Origin: Planctomycetota bacterium
GTDB lineage: Bacteria > Planctomycetota > UBA1135
DNA: 64,000 nt
Assembly: GCA_008501825.1 (NCBI GenBank)
Contig: QQUA01000020.1
Location: forward strand, 1 to 64,000
Direction of reading: 5' to 3'
The first letter of the stretch is position 1. Each line of letters begins with the position of its first letter. The translations under genes and the position numbers were made by a program. Of this stretch, positions 49,666-57,698 are shown in pieces. The notes beneath the pieces were generated by a model, which saw only the letters and a list, made by a program, of their open reading frames with translations, made no database searches and had not been told where the DNA came from.

Positions 49666-50672
49666 GCTGGCGAAAAAATTCGCCAGCGGAACACTTCCTT
49701 AGCAGAATAGCGACGGGTACTCACACCAACTAATTCCCCGGGAGTCGGGGGATCTCCATCTGCGAGAATCGGCCGAAGGTAATTCCGCCAAAGCAGCCAC
49801 AACCAGAGGTGAGGCTCAAGCCATTGTCGCCGCTTGGACACACCCCAATTTCGGCGAACCAAGCGGGAGACATTGTCACGCATCTGAGCCAATGTGTGAT
49901 TGATTGGAAACAATGGATTATGGCGATCTCGAAGTCTTCGAGAACTTTCCAACAAATGATCAAAGCCGCCTTTCCCGAACACTTTTGTCAAAATGGATGG
50001 GTAAATTTTCTTGCGATCACTTTGAATCCTCGGGCGATAATTCTTAGGAAGAGCTTCCTTTAAAGCCTGGAATGTTTCTGTAACTACTTTGCGGGATTCG
50101 GATCTGCGTTTCCCAAATACTTTTTCGCGCTCCATTTTCTTCTTTTGAAAACGTGGTGGAAGAGATCCCCGGCAAGGCAACGTACCAACAGCAAAATGGA
50201 CAACAAAGTATTTCCGGCGATGGATCAGAACAGGCACGGTTAGGGGCTGCAACCGTCGATCTGTTTCAAAAGTTTCCAATTCGTCCAATTGAAAGCCGTC
50301 ATCGAGATAGCCACCGGTGGCCAACTGGGGCAGAAGCCTGTTGTGAAACCTTTTTGCATGATCTCCCATCTTCCATAATCGGCTTGCCAGCGTTCGTCGG
50401 TCAACTCCGAGCATTCGAGCACTCTGTCGAAGCGTGACTTTGCTGATAACGAAAGGCCAAAAGTCAAGATGCAAGCGAGAATAGCGCAGGCGATAATTGA
50501 ATTTGAAGCTTTGAGATGAAAATGAACGATGACAGGCCTTGCACCAAAAGCGTTGAATGCGACTCCTTCCTGAGCTGGAATAGAATCCACGCTTTTGGTA
50601 AGCGAAAGTGATTGAGAACTTGCGACTCGGGCAAGCTGCCCAAGGGCAATGCGGAGGTCGAAAGCTCGGCAT
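49653..50672 (-). CDS. Transposase (zinc ribbon, IS1/IS1595-like)
   Basis: The product has 339 residues from ATG 50672. It begins with a four-Cys zinc ribbon (CPWAAC and WCKACHRSF), then a helix-turn-helix (VTLRQSARMLGVDRRTLASRLWK). The catalytic region has likely acidic residues in YLDDGFQLDELETFE and RIQSDRKKIYP, and a C-terminal helix NHTLAQMRDNVSRLVRRNW that resembles IS1-type transposases. The frame is intact with no frameshift, so the enzyme could be active. Composition differs from neighbours (Arg- and Lys-rich, more A/T-ending codons). The last residues are encoded by the hairpin at 49664-49691. Confidence 0.8.
   Translation of the reverse strand: MPSFRPPHCPWAACPSRKFSITFAYQKRGFYSSSGRSRIQRFWCKACHRSFSSQSFKFNYRLRYSRLHLDFWPFVISKVTLRQSARMLGVDRRTLASRLWKMGDHAKRFHNRLLPQLATGGYLDDGFQLDELETFETDRRLQPLTVPVLIHRRKYFVVHFAVGTLPCRGSLPPRFQKKKMEREKVFGKRRSESRKVVTETFQALKEALPKNYRPRIQSDRKKIYPSILTKVFGKGGFDHLLESSRRLRDRHNPLFPINHTLAQMRDNVSRLVRRNWGVSKRRQWLEPHLWLWLLWRNYLRPILADGDPPTPGELVGVSTRRYSAKEVFRWRIFSPADLQ
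49664..49691. other. 12-bp perfect hairpin at the end of wbaP/transposase
   Basis: TCCGCTGGCGAA (49664-49675) pairs with TTCGCCAGCGGA (49680-49691) around AAAA. It lies 23 bases after the wbaP stop and within the transposase 3' end. It could block read-through between the convergent genes, but there is no T-run after it. Confidence 0.55.
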
Positions 50673-50710
50673 GTCCGGTTCCTAAACGAGGGTCCGACTA
50701 GGAAGACGGA

Positions 50711-50739
50711 CAGGCCTGGCGAAAGTTACGCCAGGCCTG
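50711..50739. other. 11-bp hairpin upstream of the transposase
   Basis: CAGGCCTGGCG (50711-50721) pairs exactly with CGCCAGGCCTG (50729-50739); AAAAAAG follows on the plus strand. It is in the IS leader and could shield the transposase from outside transcription, as in other IS elements. Confidence 0.5.
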
Positions 50740-50745
50740 AAAAAA

Positions 50746-50767
50746 GACCTCCAATACTTTGATCCAG
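50746..50767 (-). repeat. Right terminal inverted repeat of the IS-like element
   Basis: Matches the left repeat in inverted orientation at 18 of 22 positions. It ends three bases before the stop of the sulfatase-fold gene at 50770. Confidence 0.65.
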
Positions 50768-50769
50768 TC

Positions 50770-52518
50770 TCAGGAGTCGTCGTCGTCGACGTATCCCAAC
50801 TCCTTCAACCCACCTTTCACCGCCGCCCCCAAACGGCTCGGATTCGCCTTGCCTTGAGGCAACTTCGGATCATCCGACTCGAAATACCAGCCCTTCTCCA
50901 CCAGAGTTCGGTACAGGGAACCAGCTTGCTTCATATCCTGTTCGCCCAAATCCTTCAGTTCCCCAGGGTCAGCCTGCAAATCGAACAACATGAGGAATGG
51001 CTCCGAATTCAGGGAATCTTCCTCCCGCCGGATCAATTTCCATTTTCCAGTTCGAAGTCCACGGTAATGCATCGGCGGCCGACCGTCTCCGCCGGTTTCC
51101 ATCGGCGCCAATCGATCTGCTGTTTCCTCACCGATAATCACCGGCATAAGGGACTGCCCCATCAGATGGTTGAAGTCCAAGATTTCCTCCAGATTCAAAA
51201 TGTCCAGCATGGTGGGAAAGACGTCCATCAAACGAACCTGAGTCGGAATTCGGGCAGGCTCCAAATCGGGGCCCCAGATCAGGAGTGGGACGTGGACCAA
51301 CTCGTCGTAGAGGGAATGCCCGTGCCCAAGCAGTCCAAATTCACCCTTGGCGTTCTCGCCGTGCTCCAAGAATTCGTCACCATGGTCGCCGTACAAAACA
51401 ATCCAGGTATCGGGATATTTCTCCCGCACTTCCTTTAAGAACGGAACCAGGTGATGGTCGGTGTAACTGAGTTCTTCATCGTAAGCATCGATCACTCGGG
51501 TCAACTCGGCCGGTTCGATATCAATCTCACCGGCGAACCATCCCTCCACGACCGGCGGAGTCAACTGGAAATCCAAACCCGACTTGTCATACATGCCGCC
51601 GAAGGGCGCCGGCGCTTCGTAAGGGTAGTGCGGGTCCAGAATGTGCATGTACAGGAAAAAGGGACGGTCTCCGTCCCATTGATCCAGCCACTTACGGGCG
51701 TCTCGCACCTGGACGTCGGTCCGCCCATCGTCTCCGAAATACACCTGGAAAGAAGCAAATCCGGAGCCGAATCCTCCCCACGGGGCAATATTCAAATTGC
51801 GGGAGTAAGCGGAGGTCTCGAATCCGGCTTCCCGCAACACTTCGGTGAGGGTCATCATTTGTTCGCTGAGAACCACCCAGCGCACGTTCGGATCCTCGTT
51901 ATTCGGCTGATGGGACCTGGCTCCGTGCAAGGACGGGATCAGGCTGGTGAAAAGGGTGGCGACGGAAGGAAGAGTCCACGGCGCCTGAGCGATGGCATTT
52001 TCGAAGACCACTCCCTCGCGACCCAGCTCGGTCAAACCCGGCATGGTTTCCCGCTCGTAGCCTAGGAAATTGCAATGATCCGCCCGCCACGTGTCCAAGC
52101 AAATCAGCAACACGTTCGGGGTACCTTCTTTCACTTCCGGCCGAGTCATGGAGGCGATCCCGGACGGCAAAATCACCAGCAAAGTGAAGAAAACCACCGC
52201 GGTCACCCTGCCGAATAACCGATTGCAGCCCCGGATGAAAGTGAACAGGATGAATCGGCTTCGTCCCATGGCCTCCGCCATGCCGGCCAAAACGAAGGTC
52301 AAGGCCGCACCAACCAAGGATTCTTTCCAAGGTTGTTGCCGAGCCCAAAAATCTTTGGACAACCATTCAAATCCCTGGTTGGCCCATTCTTGAACGCTCG
52401 GTTGGCCGTAGGCATAAACCGCAGCCATCAAAAACCAGGTCGCCAGGAAGCCGCTCAACGCGGAAAGCAGACACCGAATCCAGGGAAAACCCTGAGTCTG
52501 GGGGGCGGATTGATCCAA
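50770..52518 (-). CDS. Membrane sulfatase-fold protein (Thr nucleophile), copy D
   Basis: The product has 582 residues from TTG 52518 (no upstream ATG in frame is evident). About three membrane segments lie at 15-36, 68-83 and 105-121. The catalytic domain has LICLDTWRADHCN (D142), TLPSVATLFTS with T182 at the nucleophile position and Ser instead of the final Gly, and LYGDHGDEFLEHGE for the late Asp/His pair. It ends LKELGYVDDDDS. It differs from copies A-C in helix number and in the loop, so it may use another substrate. The gene stands alone on the minus strand, and the IS-like element abuts its stop. Confidence 0.82.
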   Translation of the reverse strand: MDQSAPQTQGFPWIRCLLSALSGFLATWFLMAAVYAYGQPSVQEWANQGFEWLSKDFWARQQPWKESLVGAALTFVLAGMAEAMGRSRFILFTFIRGCNRLFGRVTAVVFFTLLVILPSGIASMTRPEVKEGTPNVLLICLDTWRADHCNFLGYERETMPGLTELGREGVVFENAIAQAPWTLPSVATLFTSLIPSLHGARSHQPNNEDPNVRWVVLSEQMMTLTEVLREAGFETSAYSRNLNIAPWGGFGSGFASFQVYFGDDGRTDVQVRDARKWLDQWDGDRPFFLYMHILDPHYPYEAPAPFGGMYDKSGLDFQLTPPVVEGWFAGEIDIEPAELTRVIDAYDEELSYTDHHLVPFLKEVREKYPDTWIVLYGDHGDEFLEHGENAKGEFGLLGHGHSLYDELVHVPLLIWGPDLEPARIPTQVRLMDVFPTMLDILNLEEILDFNHLMGQSLMPVIIGEETADRLAPMETGGDGRPPMHYRGLRTGKWKLIRREEDSLNSEPFLMLFDLQADPGELKDLGEQDMKQAGSLYRTLVEKGWYFESDDPKLPQGKANPSRLGAAVKGGLKELGYVDDDDS

Positions 52519-52930
52519 GGGTCACCAGCCGTTTGCTAGGAAGCTCCCAAAGGGGTGGAAGGCCATGGCACAGCCCTACATCGTAGCGCTCCAGGCCGGG
52601 CCACGCGACTTAGGGGCGTGGGGGAAATGGCAAAGTTTCTAAAAGAAGGCGATGGACGGCGCCGAAGAAAGAAGCTGCCGGCTTGCCTTCTGAATTCTCG
52701 CAATCAAGGACCCCCGTCTCGGCTTCGGTTTGAAATTCAATCGTTACGGATAGCCATCGTTATCAATCCACCAAAACGATGGAAACCAACTGGCAAGCGC
52801 GAAAAGGCTAAGGCCGAATATTTCCAAGGAAGGCACATCGCTTGCTCCATCAAAGATCTGCTGCAGAAAGCTCCCTCCTTGGCAAAAGCCCCTACCCTAG
52901 AATCTCGCTGCCGCGGAAGCGGCCATCGCC
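52519..52930 (+). other. Intergenic region, no gene recognised
   Basis: The 412 bases between the sulfatase-fold gene and the CYTH gene hold a 6-bp hairpin near 52601-52621 and a TAGAAT (52898-52903) that might be a -10 for the CYTH gene. A long plus-strand frame (52555 onwards) crosses the region but resembles no protein and runs over the CYTH gene in another frame. Confidence 0.4.
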
Positions 52931-53545
52931 ATGGAAATCGAAGCCAAACTGCTCCTCCCCACCGAACAGGCGCTGCAGGAAGCGCCGGCTCACCTCGAAG
53001 CCTTAGGGATGAGTTGCCAAGCTTTGGAACATCGGGAAGTCGTCGACGGCTATTACGACAGTCGTGCCTGGGACTTGTTCCAAGCCGGCTTCGCCTTACG
53101 CAAGCGCTGGGTCAATGGCCGGTGGCGCGCAACCCTAAAAAGCTTGGGGAAAGCCAAGGACGGGATTGCCAAACGGGAAGAACTGGAGGCGGACCTTCCC
53201 GAAGGGGCCGACTTCCCCCCTATCTCGGGTGCCCTGGCCGAGAGGATTCAAGATCTAGTAGGGAAGTTGGAATTCGTAGAGCAACTGCGCCTGACCCAGA
53301 ACCGCCGAGTCCTCCAGGTGAAAGGCCATGATTTGGAGCTCGAAGCGAGCTTGGACCACGCTCAAGTCGAAGGCGGAGGTCGTCAAGCCGACCTCTTCGA
53401 ACTGGAATTGGAGCTGTTGAAGGGGCCGGAACAAGTTCTGGCGAAGATCTCGGACCAGCTTCGGGCACGAACCGGTTGGCCCGCTTCCCAATCCAGCAAG
53501 TTCGAATGGGCTTGTAGCCAAATCGGGCTCAACCCGAAGGCTTGA
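52931..53545 (+). CDS. CYTH-domain protein (triphosphate tunnel family)
   Basis: The product has 204 residues from ATG 52931. It starts MEIEAKL, the EXEXK-type signature of CYTH enzymes, and has the alternating charged strands of an eight-stranded tunnel, including YYDSRAWDLFQAGFALRKRW and ELELELLKG. Known relatives are class IV adenylate cyclases, thiamine triphosphatases and inorganic polyphosphate or tripolyphosphatases. Which activity applies cannot be told from sequence. There is no C-terminal CHAD domain. It is cytoplasmic and sits just before a glycosyltransferase operon, about 100 bases away, with no evident functional link. Confidence 0.85.
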   Translation: MEIEAKLLLPTEQALQEAPAHLEALGMSCQALEHREVVDGYYDSRAWDLFQAGFALRKRWVNGRWRATLKSLGKAKDGIAKREELEADLPEGADFPPISGALAERIQDLVGKLEFVEQLRLTQNRRVLQVKGHDLELEASLDHAQVEGGGRQADLFELELELLKGPEQVLAKISDQLRARTGWPASQSSKFEWACSQIGLNPKA

Positions 53546-53647
53546 AGGCGTCGGATTTCCAGTTGGGCCGCCCTCCCCTGGCAAATACAATGGCCGGCCT
53601 TTGGCTACCTCTTCCTAGCCGCGAAAACCCAAAGGAACGGGATCCCC

Positions 53648-54871
53648 TTGACCCCCACTCCCCTGCGCATCCTCATCCTGGTCCACAACATGGCCTACAA
53701 GGGTGGGGCCTTCTACCACGGCCTCGGCTTTGCCAAAACCCTGGCGAAGTTCGGCCACCAGGTAACCCTGCTGTCCATCCACGCCAAGAACAAGATGAAG
53801 TTCGAGGTGGTGGAAAAGGACGGCATCCGCATGGTCAACAGCCCCGACCTGCTGTGGGGCATGGGGCGAACCGGCTGGTGCCCGTGGGACACGATGCGGA
53901 GAATGAGTTTCTTTCGGGGCGAAACCTTCGACATATTGCACACCGTCGACACCCGTCCCGCCGTGGTTTTGCCGGCTCTTTATCTCCGCAAGAAGACTGG
54001 AGGCCGTTTCATCGCCGACTGGACCGATTGGTGGGCTCGGGGCGGAGCCACCAGCGAGCGCAAGGGCTGGGCGGTGAAGAACCTGGTCGGCCCTTTGGAA
54101 AAGTGGTTTGAAGAGAAGCCCAAAAACTGGGCCGACGGCTTGATCGCCATTTCCCAAGCCCTCTATCAAAGGGCCAAGGAGCAAGGTATTTCCGACGACA
54201 TCATGTGTTACCTGCCGCCGGGTTCCGACACCGAAGACGTGCCGGTTTTCGATAAGGCTCAAGCTCGGGCCGATCTGAAACTCGATCCCGACCGGCCGAT
54301 CTTGGGATATTTGGGCAACATCTACCAACGGGACGCCGATCTGTTGTTCGCCACGTTGAGAAAAGTTGCCGAAAAGAAACCGGATACCCAGTTGGTGATG
54401 ATCGGCCACGCCAAGATTGAAGTTCCTCAAGACTTGGCCGATGGCCCGAACCTTTTGCGAACCGGCCGCGTGCCCTTCCCCGATATGGTCAAGTTCCTTG
54501 GGGCTTGCGACGTATTGACCCTTCCGTTGAACGATACGGTGGCCAATCGCGGTCGCTGGCCTTCGAAGATCAATGATTACATGGCCGCTGGTCGGCCCAT
54601 CGTCGCCAACGCCATCGGCGATTTGACGATGCTCTTTCAGCAAGCAGAAATCGGTCATTTGGCGGCTCCGGAACCCGGAGAATTCGCTGACCGGGTTCTG
54701 GATTTGCTGAATGACCCCCAGGCTCAGCAGCGCATGGGGAACAACGCCAGAAAACTGGCGGAAACGGAGCACTCCTGGGAGGCGGCTACCGAACGCCTCG
54801 TGAACTTCTACCACAAAATCCTGAACAAGGATGGGGTAGCCAGCCCCAAGGAAAAACAAAGCGTCGCCTGA
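53648..54871 (+). CDS. GT4-family glycosyltransferase 3
   Basis: The product has 407 residues from TTG 53648, where RILILVHNMAYKGGAFYHG is the expected N terminus. The donor domain shows LGYLGNIYQRDADLLFATL, LVMIGHAKIEVPQDL, TGRVPFPDMVKFLGACDVL and SKINDYMAAGRPIVAN, with the last replacing the usual E-rich signature by N-D-Y. It is a probable retaining glycosyltransferase on a different sugar from the upstream ones. Its stop overlaps the epimerase gene (TGATG), so the two are translationally coupled. A TACAAT with ATGG follows at about 53587, possibly part of a promoter. Confidence 0.85.
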   Translation: MTPTPLRILILVHNMAYKGGAFYHGLGFAKTLAKFGHQVTLLSIHAKNKMKFEVVEKDGIRMVNSPDLLWGMGRTGWCPWDTMRRMSFFRGETFDILHTVDTRPAVVLPALYLRKKTGGRFIADWTDWWARGGATSERKGWAVKNLVGPLEKWFEEKPKNWADGLIAISQALYQRAKEQGISDDIMCYLPPGSDTEDVPVFDKAQARADLKLDPDRPILGYLGNIYQRDADLLFATLRKVAEKKPDTQLVMIGHAKIEVPQDLADGPNLLRTGRVPFPDMVKFLGACDVLTLPLNDTVANRGRWPSKINDYMAAGRPIVANAIGDLTMLFQQAEIGHLAAPEPGEFADRVLDLLNDPQAQQRMGNNARKLAETEHSWEAATERLVNFYHKILNKDGVASPKEKQSVA

Positions 54872-55947
54872 TGAGCACTCAAGGGAACACTGAGGTCAAA
54901 CCCTGCCTGATCACCGGAGGTTGCGGCTTCGTCGGTCGCAACATGACTTTGCGCCAGTTATCCATGGGCAAGGAAGTGTGGGTGATCGACGATCTCTCCA
55001 CCGGCTCGGATCCGTCCGAATGGTTGCCGGAGGGATACCAGCAGCAGGCCGGGCAGCATCCGTCCATCACCGTTTTTCAAGGCCCGCAGAAATTGATCTT
55101 CCTCAAGGGTGATCTGCTGCGCCTGATGGCCGGCGGCTTGGATAGCGACGGCATTCAACTGCCCAAGTTCGGGGACGTCTTCCACTTTGCCGCGGTCGTT
55201 GGAGGTCGCGCCACCATCGAGGGCAATCCGATGGCGGTAGCGATCGATTTGGCCATGGACTCCTGCATGTTCAATTGGGCGGTCCGGGACGGCAACGTGG
55301 AGCGCATGCTCTACCCGAGTTCCAGTGCCGCTTATCCGATCAGCATGCAGGAATCGGAAGGACACGTGGCGCTGAAAGAGTCCGACATTGAATTTGGCGG
55401 CGCCTTGGGCCAGCCGGACATGACTTACGGTTGGTCCAAACTCACCGGAGAATATTTGGCCCGCGTTGCCGCCGAACACTACGGTTTGCACGTAGCCTGC
55501 GTCCGCCCCTTCTCCGGTTACGGCGAAGATCAAGACGAAAGCTACCCGATTCCTGCCATTGCCGCCCGAGCGGCTCGCAAGGAAAGCCCGATCACGGTTT
55601 GGGGCAGCGGCTTGCAAGGCCGGGACTTCGTCCACATCCAAGATTGCATCGATTTCATGCTTCTGGTGTTGGACAAAATTTCCGACGGCAGCGCCGCCAA
55701 CATCGGCTCCGGCCAGCTCACCAACTTCCGTCAAGTCGCCGCTCTGTTCGTGGAATTGGCCGGCTACGAAACTGAAGTCAAGCCTCTGGTCGACAAACCG
55801 GTCGGCGTCCACTCCCGCTATGGAGATCCGACCTTTAGCCGGGAAGTCTTGGGCTGGGAACCGAAGATTTCCATTCGCGAAGGATTTGCCCGCGTTCTGG
55901 CCGAGGCCAGGAAGCGTCACGGCATCGCCGACGAAGTCGGAGCCTAA
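54871..55947 (+). CDS. NAD-dependent sugar epimerase/dehydratase
   Basis: The product has 358 residues from ATG 54871. The Rossmann motif GGCGFVG (17-23) and the acidic VIDDLSTG that follows bind NAD. Catalytic residues are in YPSSSAAYP and YGWSKLTGEY (YxxxK pattern), as in extended short-chain dehydrogenases such as UDP-glucose 4-epimerase and dTDP-glucose 4,6-dehydratase. It should make a nucleotide sugar used by the two flanking glycosyltransferases. An insertion around residues 45-75 is longer than in typical GalE. The next GT gene starts 42 bases later. Confidence 0.88.
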   Translation: MSTQGNTEVKPCLITGGCGFVGRNMTLRQLSMGKEVWVIDDLSTGSDPSEWLPEGYQQQAGQHPSITVFQGPQKLIFLKGDLLRLMAGGLDSDGIQLPKFGDVFHFAAVVGGRATIEGNPMAVAIDLAMDSCMFNWAVRDGNVERMLYPSSSAAYPISMQESEGHVALKESDIEFGGALGQPDMTYGWSKLTGEYLARVAAEHYGLHVACVRPFSGYGEDQDESYPIPAIAARAARKESPITVWGSGLQGRDFVHIQDCIDFMLLVLDKISDGSAANIGSGQLTNFRQVAALFVELAGYETEVKPLVDKPVGVHSRYGDPTFSREVLGWEPKISIREGFARVLAEARKRHGIADEVGA

Positions 55948-55989
55948 GCCGCCACCAACGAGCGAGCCCCGCCGAAAGCAGAGGACATC

Positions 55990-57234
55990 GTGAAAATCTT
56001 GATGATTCACAAGTTCTACTATGTAAACGGCGGGGCTTGCCGTTACATGTTTGAACTATCCAAGCTGCTGGAAAAGAACGGCCACGAAGTGGTTCCCTTT
56101 TCCATGCAACACCCCCGCAACCATCCGACGCCCTATGAAAAGGACTTTGTAAGTAATATTTCCTTTCAGGGCATGAACTTTGCCCAAAAGCTGTTGAAGG
56201 CGCCGGGAATTACCAAGCGAGTCATTTATTCCAAAGAAGCTCGCAATGCCCTGGAGCGACTCATTGAACGTGAAAAGCCGGATTTGGCTCACGTTCATAT
56301 GATCGACCACCAGCTTTCCCCTTCGATTTTCGACGCCCTGAAGAAATTCGGGATTCCCACTATCCAAACGGTTCACCAATACAAAATGGTGTGCCCGAAC
56401 TATAGCTTGTACATCTATAGAAACCACGAGCGCTGTACTCGGTGCGTGGAGGGCAGCTTCTTCAATGCAGTCAAGCACCGCTGCCACAAGGACTCTCTGG
56501 TCGGCAGCTCCATCGTCGCCTTTGAAAGCGCTTTCCACAAGCGCCGCGGCACTTATGACATGGTCGATCTATTCCACACGCCGAGTCAATTTACCGAGCA
56601 GCTCTACTTGCGCCACGGCGTGCCCCAGGAGCGCGTTTGGCAACAGTTCTATACCATCAACATGGAAGACTATCCTTACTCTCCCGATTTCGAAGATTAT
56701 TTCGTTTTCTACGGTCGCGTGGCTCAAGAAAAGGGGGTCATGACTCTATTGCAAGCCCTGGACAAGGTGCGCATGTCCAAGTTGAAGGTTGTAGGCGAGG
56801 GCCCGCACATCCCGGAACTTCAATCCTTCGTGAAGGAGAAAGGATTGGAAGATCGGGTTGAATTCACCGGTTATAAGCAAGGAAAAGAATTGCACGATTT
56901 GGTTGCCGGCGCAAAATTCGTGGTGGCTCCGAGTTTGTGGCACGACAATTCCCCGCTGGTCATGTATGAATCCTTCAGCCGGGGCAAGCCGGTGGTAGGC
57001 AGCCGGACCGGCGGCATTCCGGAAATGGTGCGAGATCACGTGACCGGCCGCCAATTCGACCCTGGTGACCACGAGGCTCTGGCTGAAATCCTGAGCGAGC
57101 TGCTGCAAGACGACGCGCTGGTTTTGGAAATGGGGCGCAACGCCAGGCGGCTGGCGGAAGAAGAATTCGCACCGGACGTTCATTACCAAAAAATGAAGTC
57201 CGCTTACGACAAGTTATTGAACGGTTCCCGTTAA
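55990..57234 (+). CDS. GT4-family glycosyltransferase 4
   Basis: The product has 414 residues from GTG 55990, with AGAGG a few bases upstream. The N terminus KILMIHKFYYVNGGACRYM is typical of GT4 enzymes. It has VFYGRVAQEKGVMTLLQALD, LKVVGEGPHIPELQSF, AKFVVAPSLWHDNSPLVMYESFSRGKPVVGS (EX7E-like) in the donor domain. A Cys-rich insertion (CTRCVEGSFFNAVKHRCHKD) with four Cys near residues 140-160 could bind zinc. It is the last gene of the GT3/epimerase operon and overlaps the convergent DUF983 gene by four bases. The sugar is unknown. Confidence 0.87.
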   Translation: MKILMIHKFYYVNGGACRYMFELSKLLEKNGHEVVPFSMQHPRNHPTPYEKDFVSNISFQGMNFAQKLLKAPGITKRVIYSKEARNALERLIEREKPDLAHVHMIDHQLSPSIFDALKKFGIPTIQTVHQYKMVCPNYSLYIYRNHERCTRCVEGSFFNAVKHRCHKDSLVGSSIVAFESAFHKRRGTYDMVDLFHTPSQFTEQLYLRHGVPQERVWQQFYTINMEDYPYSPDFEDYFVFYGRVAQEKGVMTLLQALDKVRMSKLKVVGEGPHIPELQSFVKEKGLEDRVEFTGYKQGKELHDLVAGAKFVVAPSLWHDNSPLVMYESFSRGKPVVGSRTGGIPEMVRDHVTGRQFDPGDHEALAEILSELLQDDALVLEMGRNARRLAEEEFAPDVHYQKMKSAYDKLLNGSR

Positions 57235-57698
57235 GTCTCGCTCGGATCCTGCGCCTTGGAATCGGGGGCCGGCCAGCTCCCCTCCAGGGGCTGATCCACC
57301 AGTAAGTCGATGTACATCCAAACCGCTCGGGCGTAGCGCAGGAACCAGGCGGAAAAGCCGGCCAGGAAACCGGCCGCCAAGGGCAGCGCGATCGTGCTCG
57401 GCCAGTCGAGAATCACGCGCAATAAAAGCCACAAAAGAGCGGTACCGAGAGCAGCGAGAGTGTAATTCACGTAAATGCTGCCCAGGAAATATCCGTCCTC
57501 CCGTTGAAATTCCCAGCCGCAATGAGAGCACGCCGGTTGAATTTCAAACCATCCACGAAAAACTTTACCCTTGCCGCACAAAGGACAATGCAAACGCAAG
57601 GTTGCCTTCCACGAAGGTCGAATTCGGTGGTCCTCTTTTGCAGGATGAGGCAAGTCGCTCACGGATATCAGCGGGCTTCCGGTCCGAAAAGTTTCCAA
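57231..57698 (-). CDS. DUF983 zinc-ribbon membrane protein
   Basis: The product has 155 residues from TTG 57698 or 143 from GTG 57662, which would start six bases after the xylulokinase stop and is probably right. The N-terminal zinc ribbon CPLCGKG...CSHCGW is followed by two membrane segments (YVNYTLAALGTALLWLLL and ALPLAAGFLAGFSAWFL). The layout is that of DUF983, small proteins sometimes found near cytochrome or export genes; the function is unknown. It follows the xylulokinase gene on the same strand and overlaps the convergent GT gene at its end. Confidence 0.8.
   Translation of the reverse strand: METFRTGSPLISVSDLPHPAKEDHRIRPSWKATLRLHCPLCGKGKVFRGWFEIQPACSHCGWEFQREDGYFLGSIYVNYTLAALGTALLWLLLRVILDWPSTIALPLAAGFLAGFSAWFLRYARAVWMYIDLLVDQPLEGSWPAPDSKAQDPSET

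Larger units (their letters stand above)
49644..50767 (-). mobile_element. Complete IS-like element (one transposase gene, imperfect 22-bp terminal inverted repeats)
   Basis: The 22 bases at 49644-49665 match the reverse complement of 50746-50767 at 18 positions, including the last 11. They frame one 339-residue transposase gene on the minus strand. The element is 1124 bp and fits exactly between the stops of wbaP (49640) and the convergent sulfatase-fold gene (50770), so neither gene is broken. No target-site duplication is visible. The transposase stop lies within the left repeat. The family is uncertain; a zinc-ribbon N terminus suggests something near IS1 or IS1595. Confidence 0.7.

Noticed and set aside
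49664..49691. The 12-bp hairpin as the IS terminal repeat
   Set aside because: Its partner arm is adjacent, not at the other end; the 22-bp repeats at 49644 and 50746 fit the element boundaries better.
6039..52518. Sulfatase as the function of the five sulfatase-fold proteins
   Set aside because: The position that must be Cys or Ser for formylglycine is Thr in all five.
52555..53331. 258-codon frame across the intergenic region and into the CYTH gene
   Set aside because: It overlaps the CYTH gene in another frame and its Arg/Pro-rich product resembles no protein.
53615..54859. 414-codon minus-strand frame across a glycosyltransferase
   Set aside because: The plus-strand GT4 motifs are clear; the reverse frame matches no domain.
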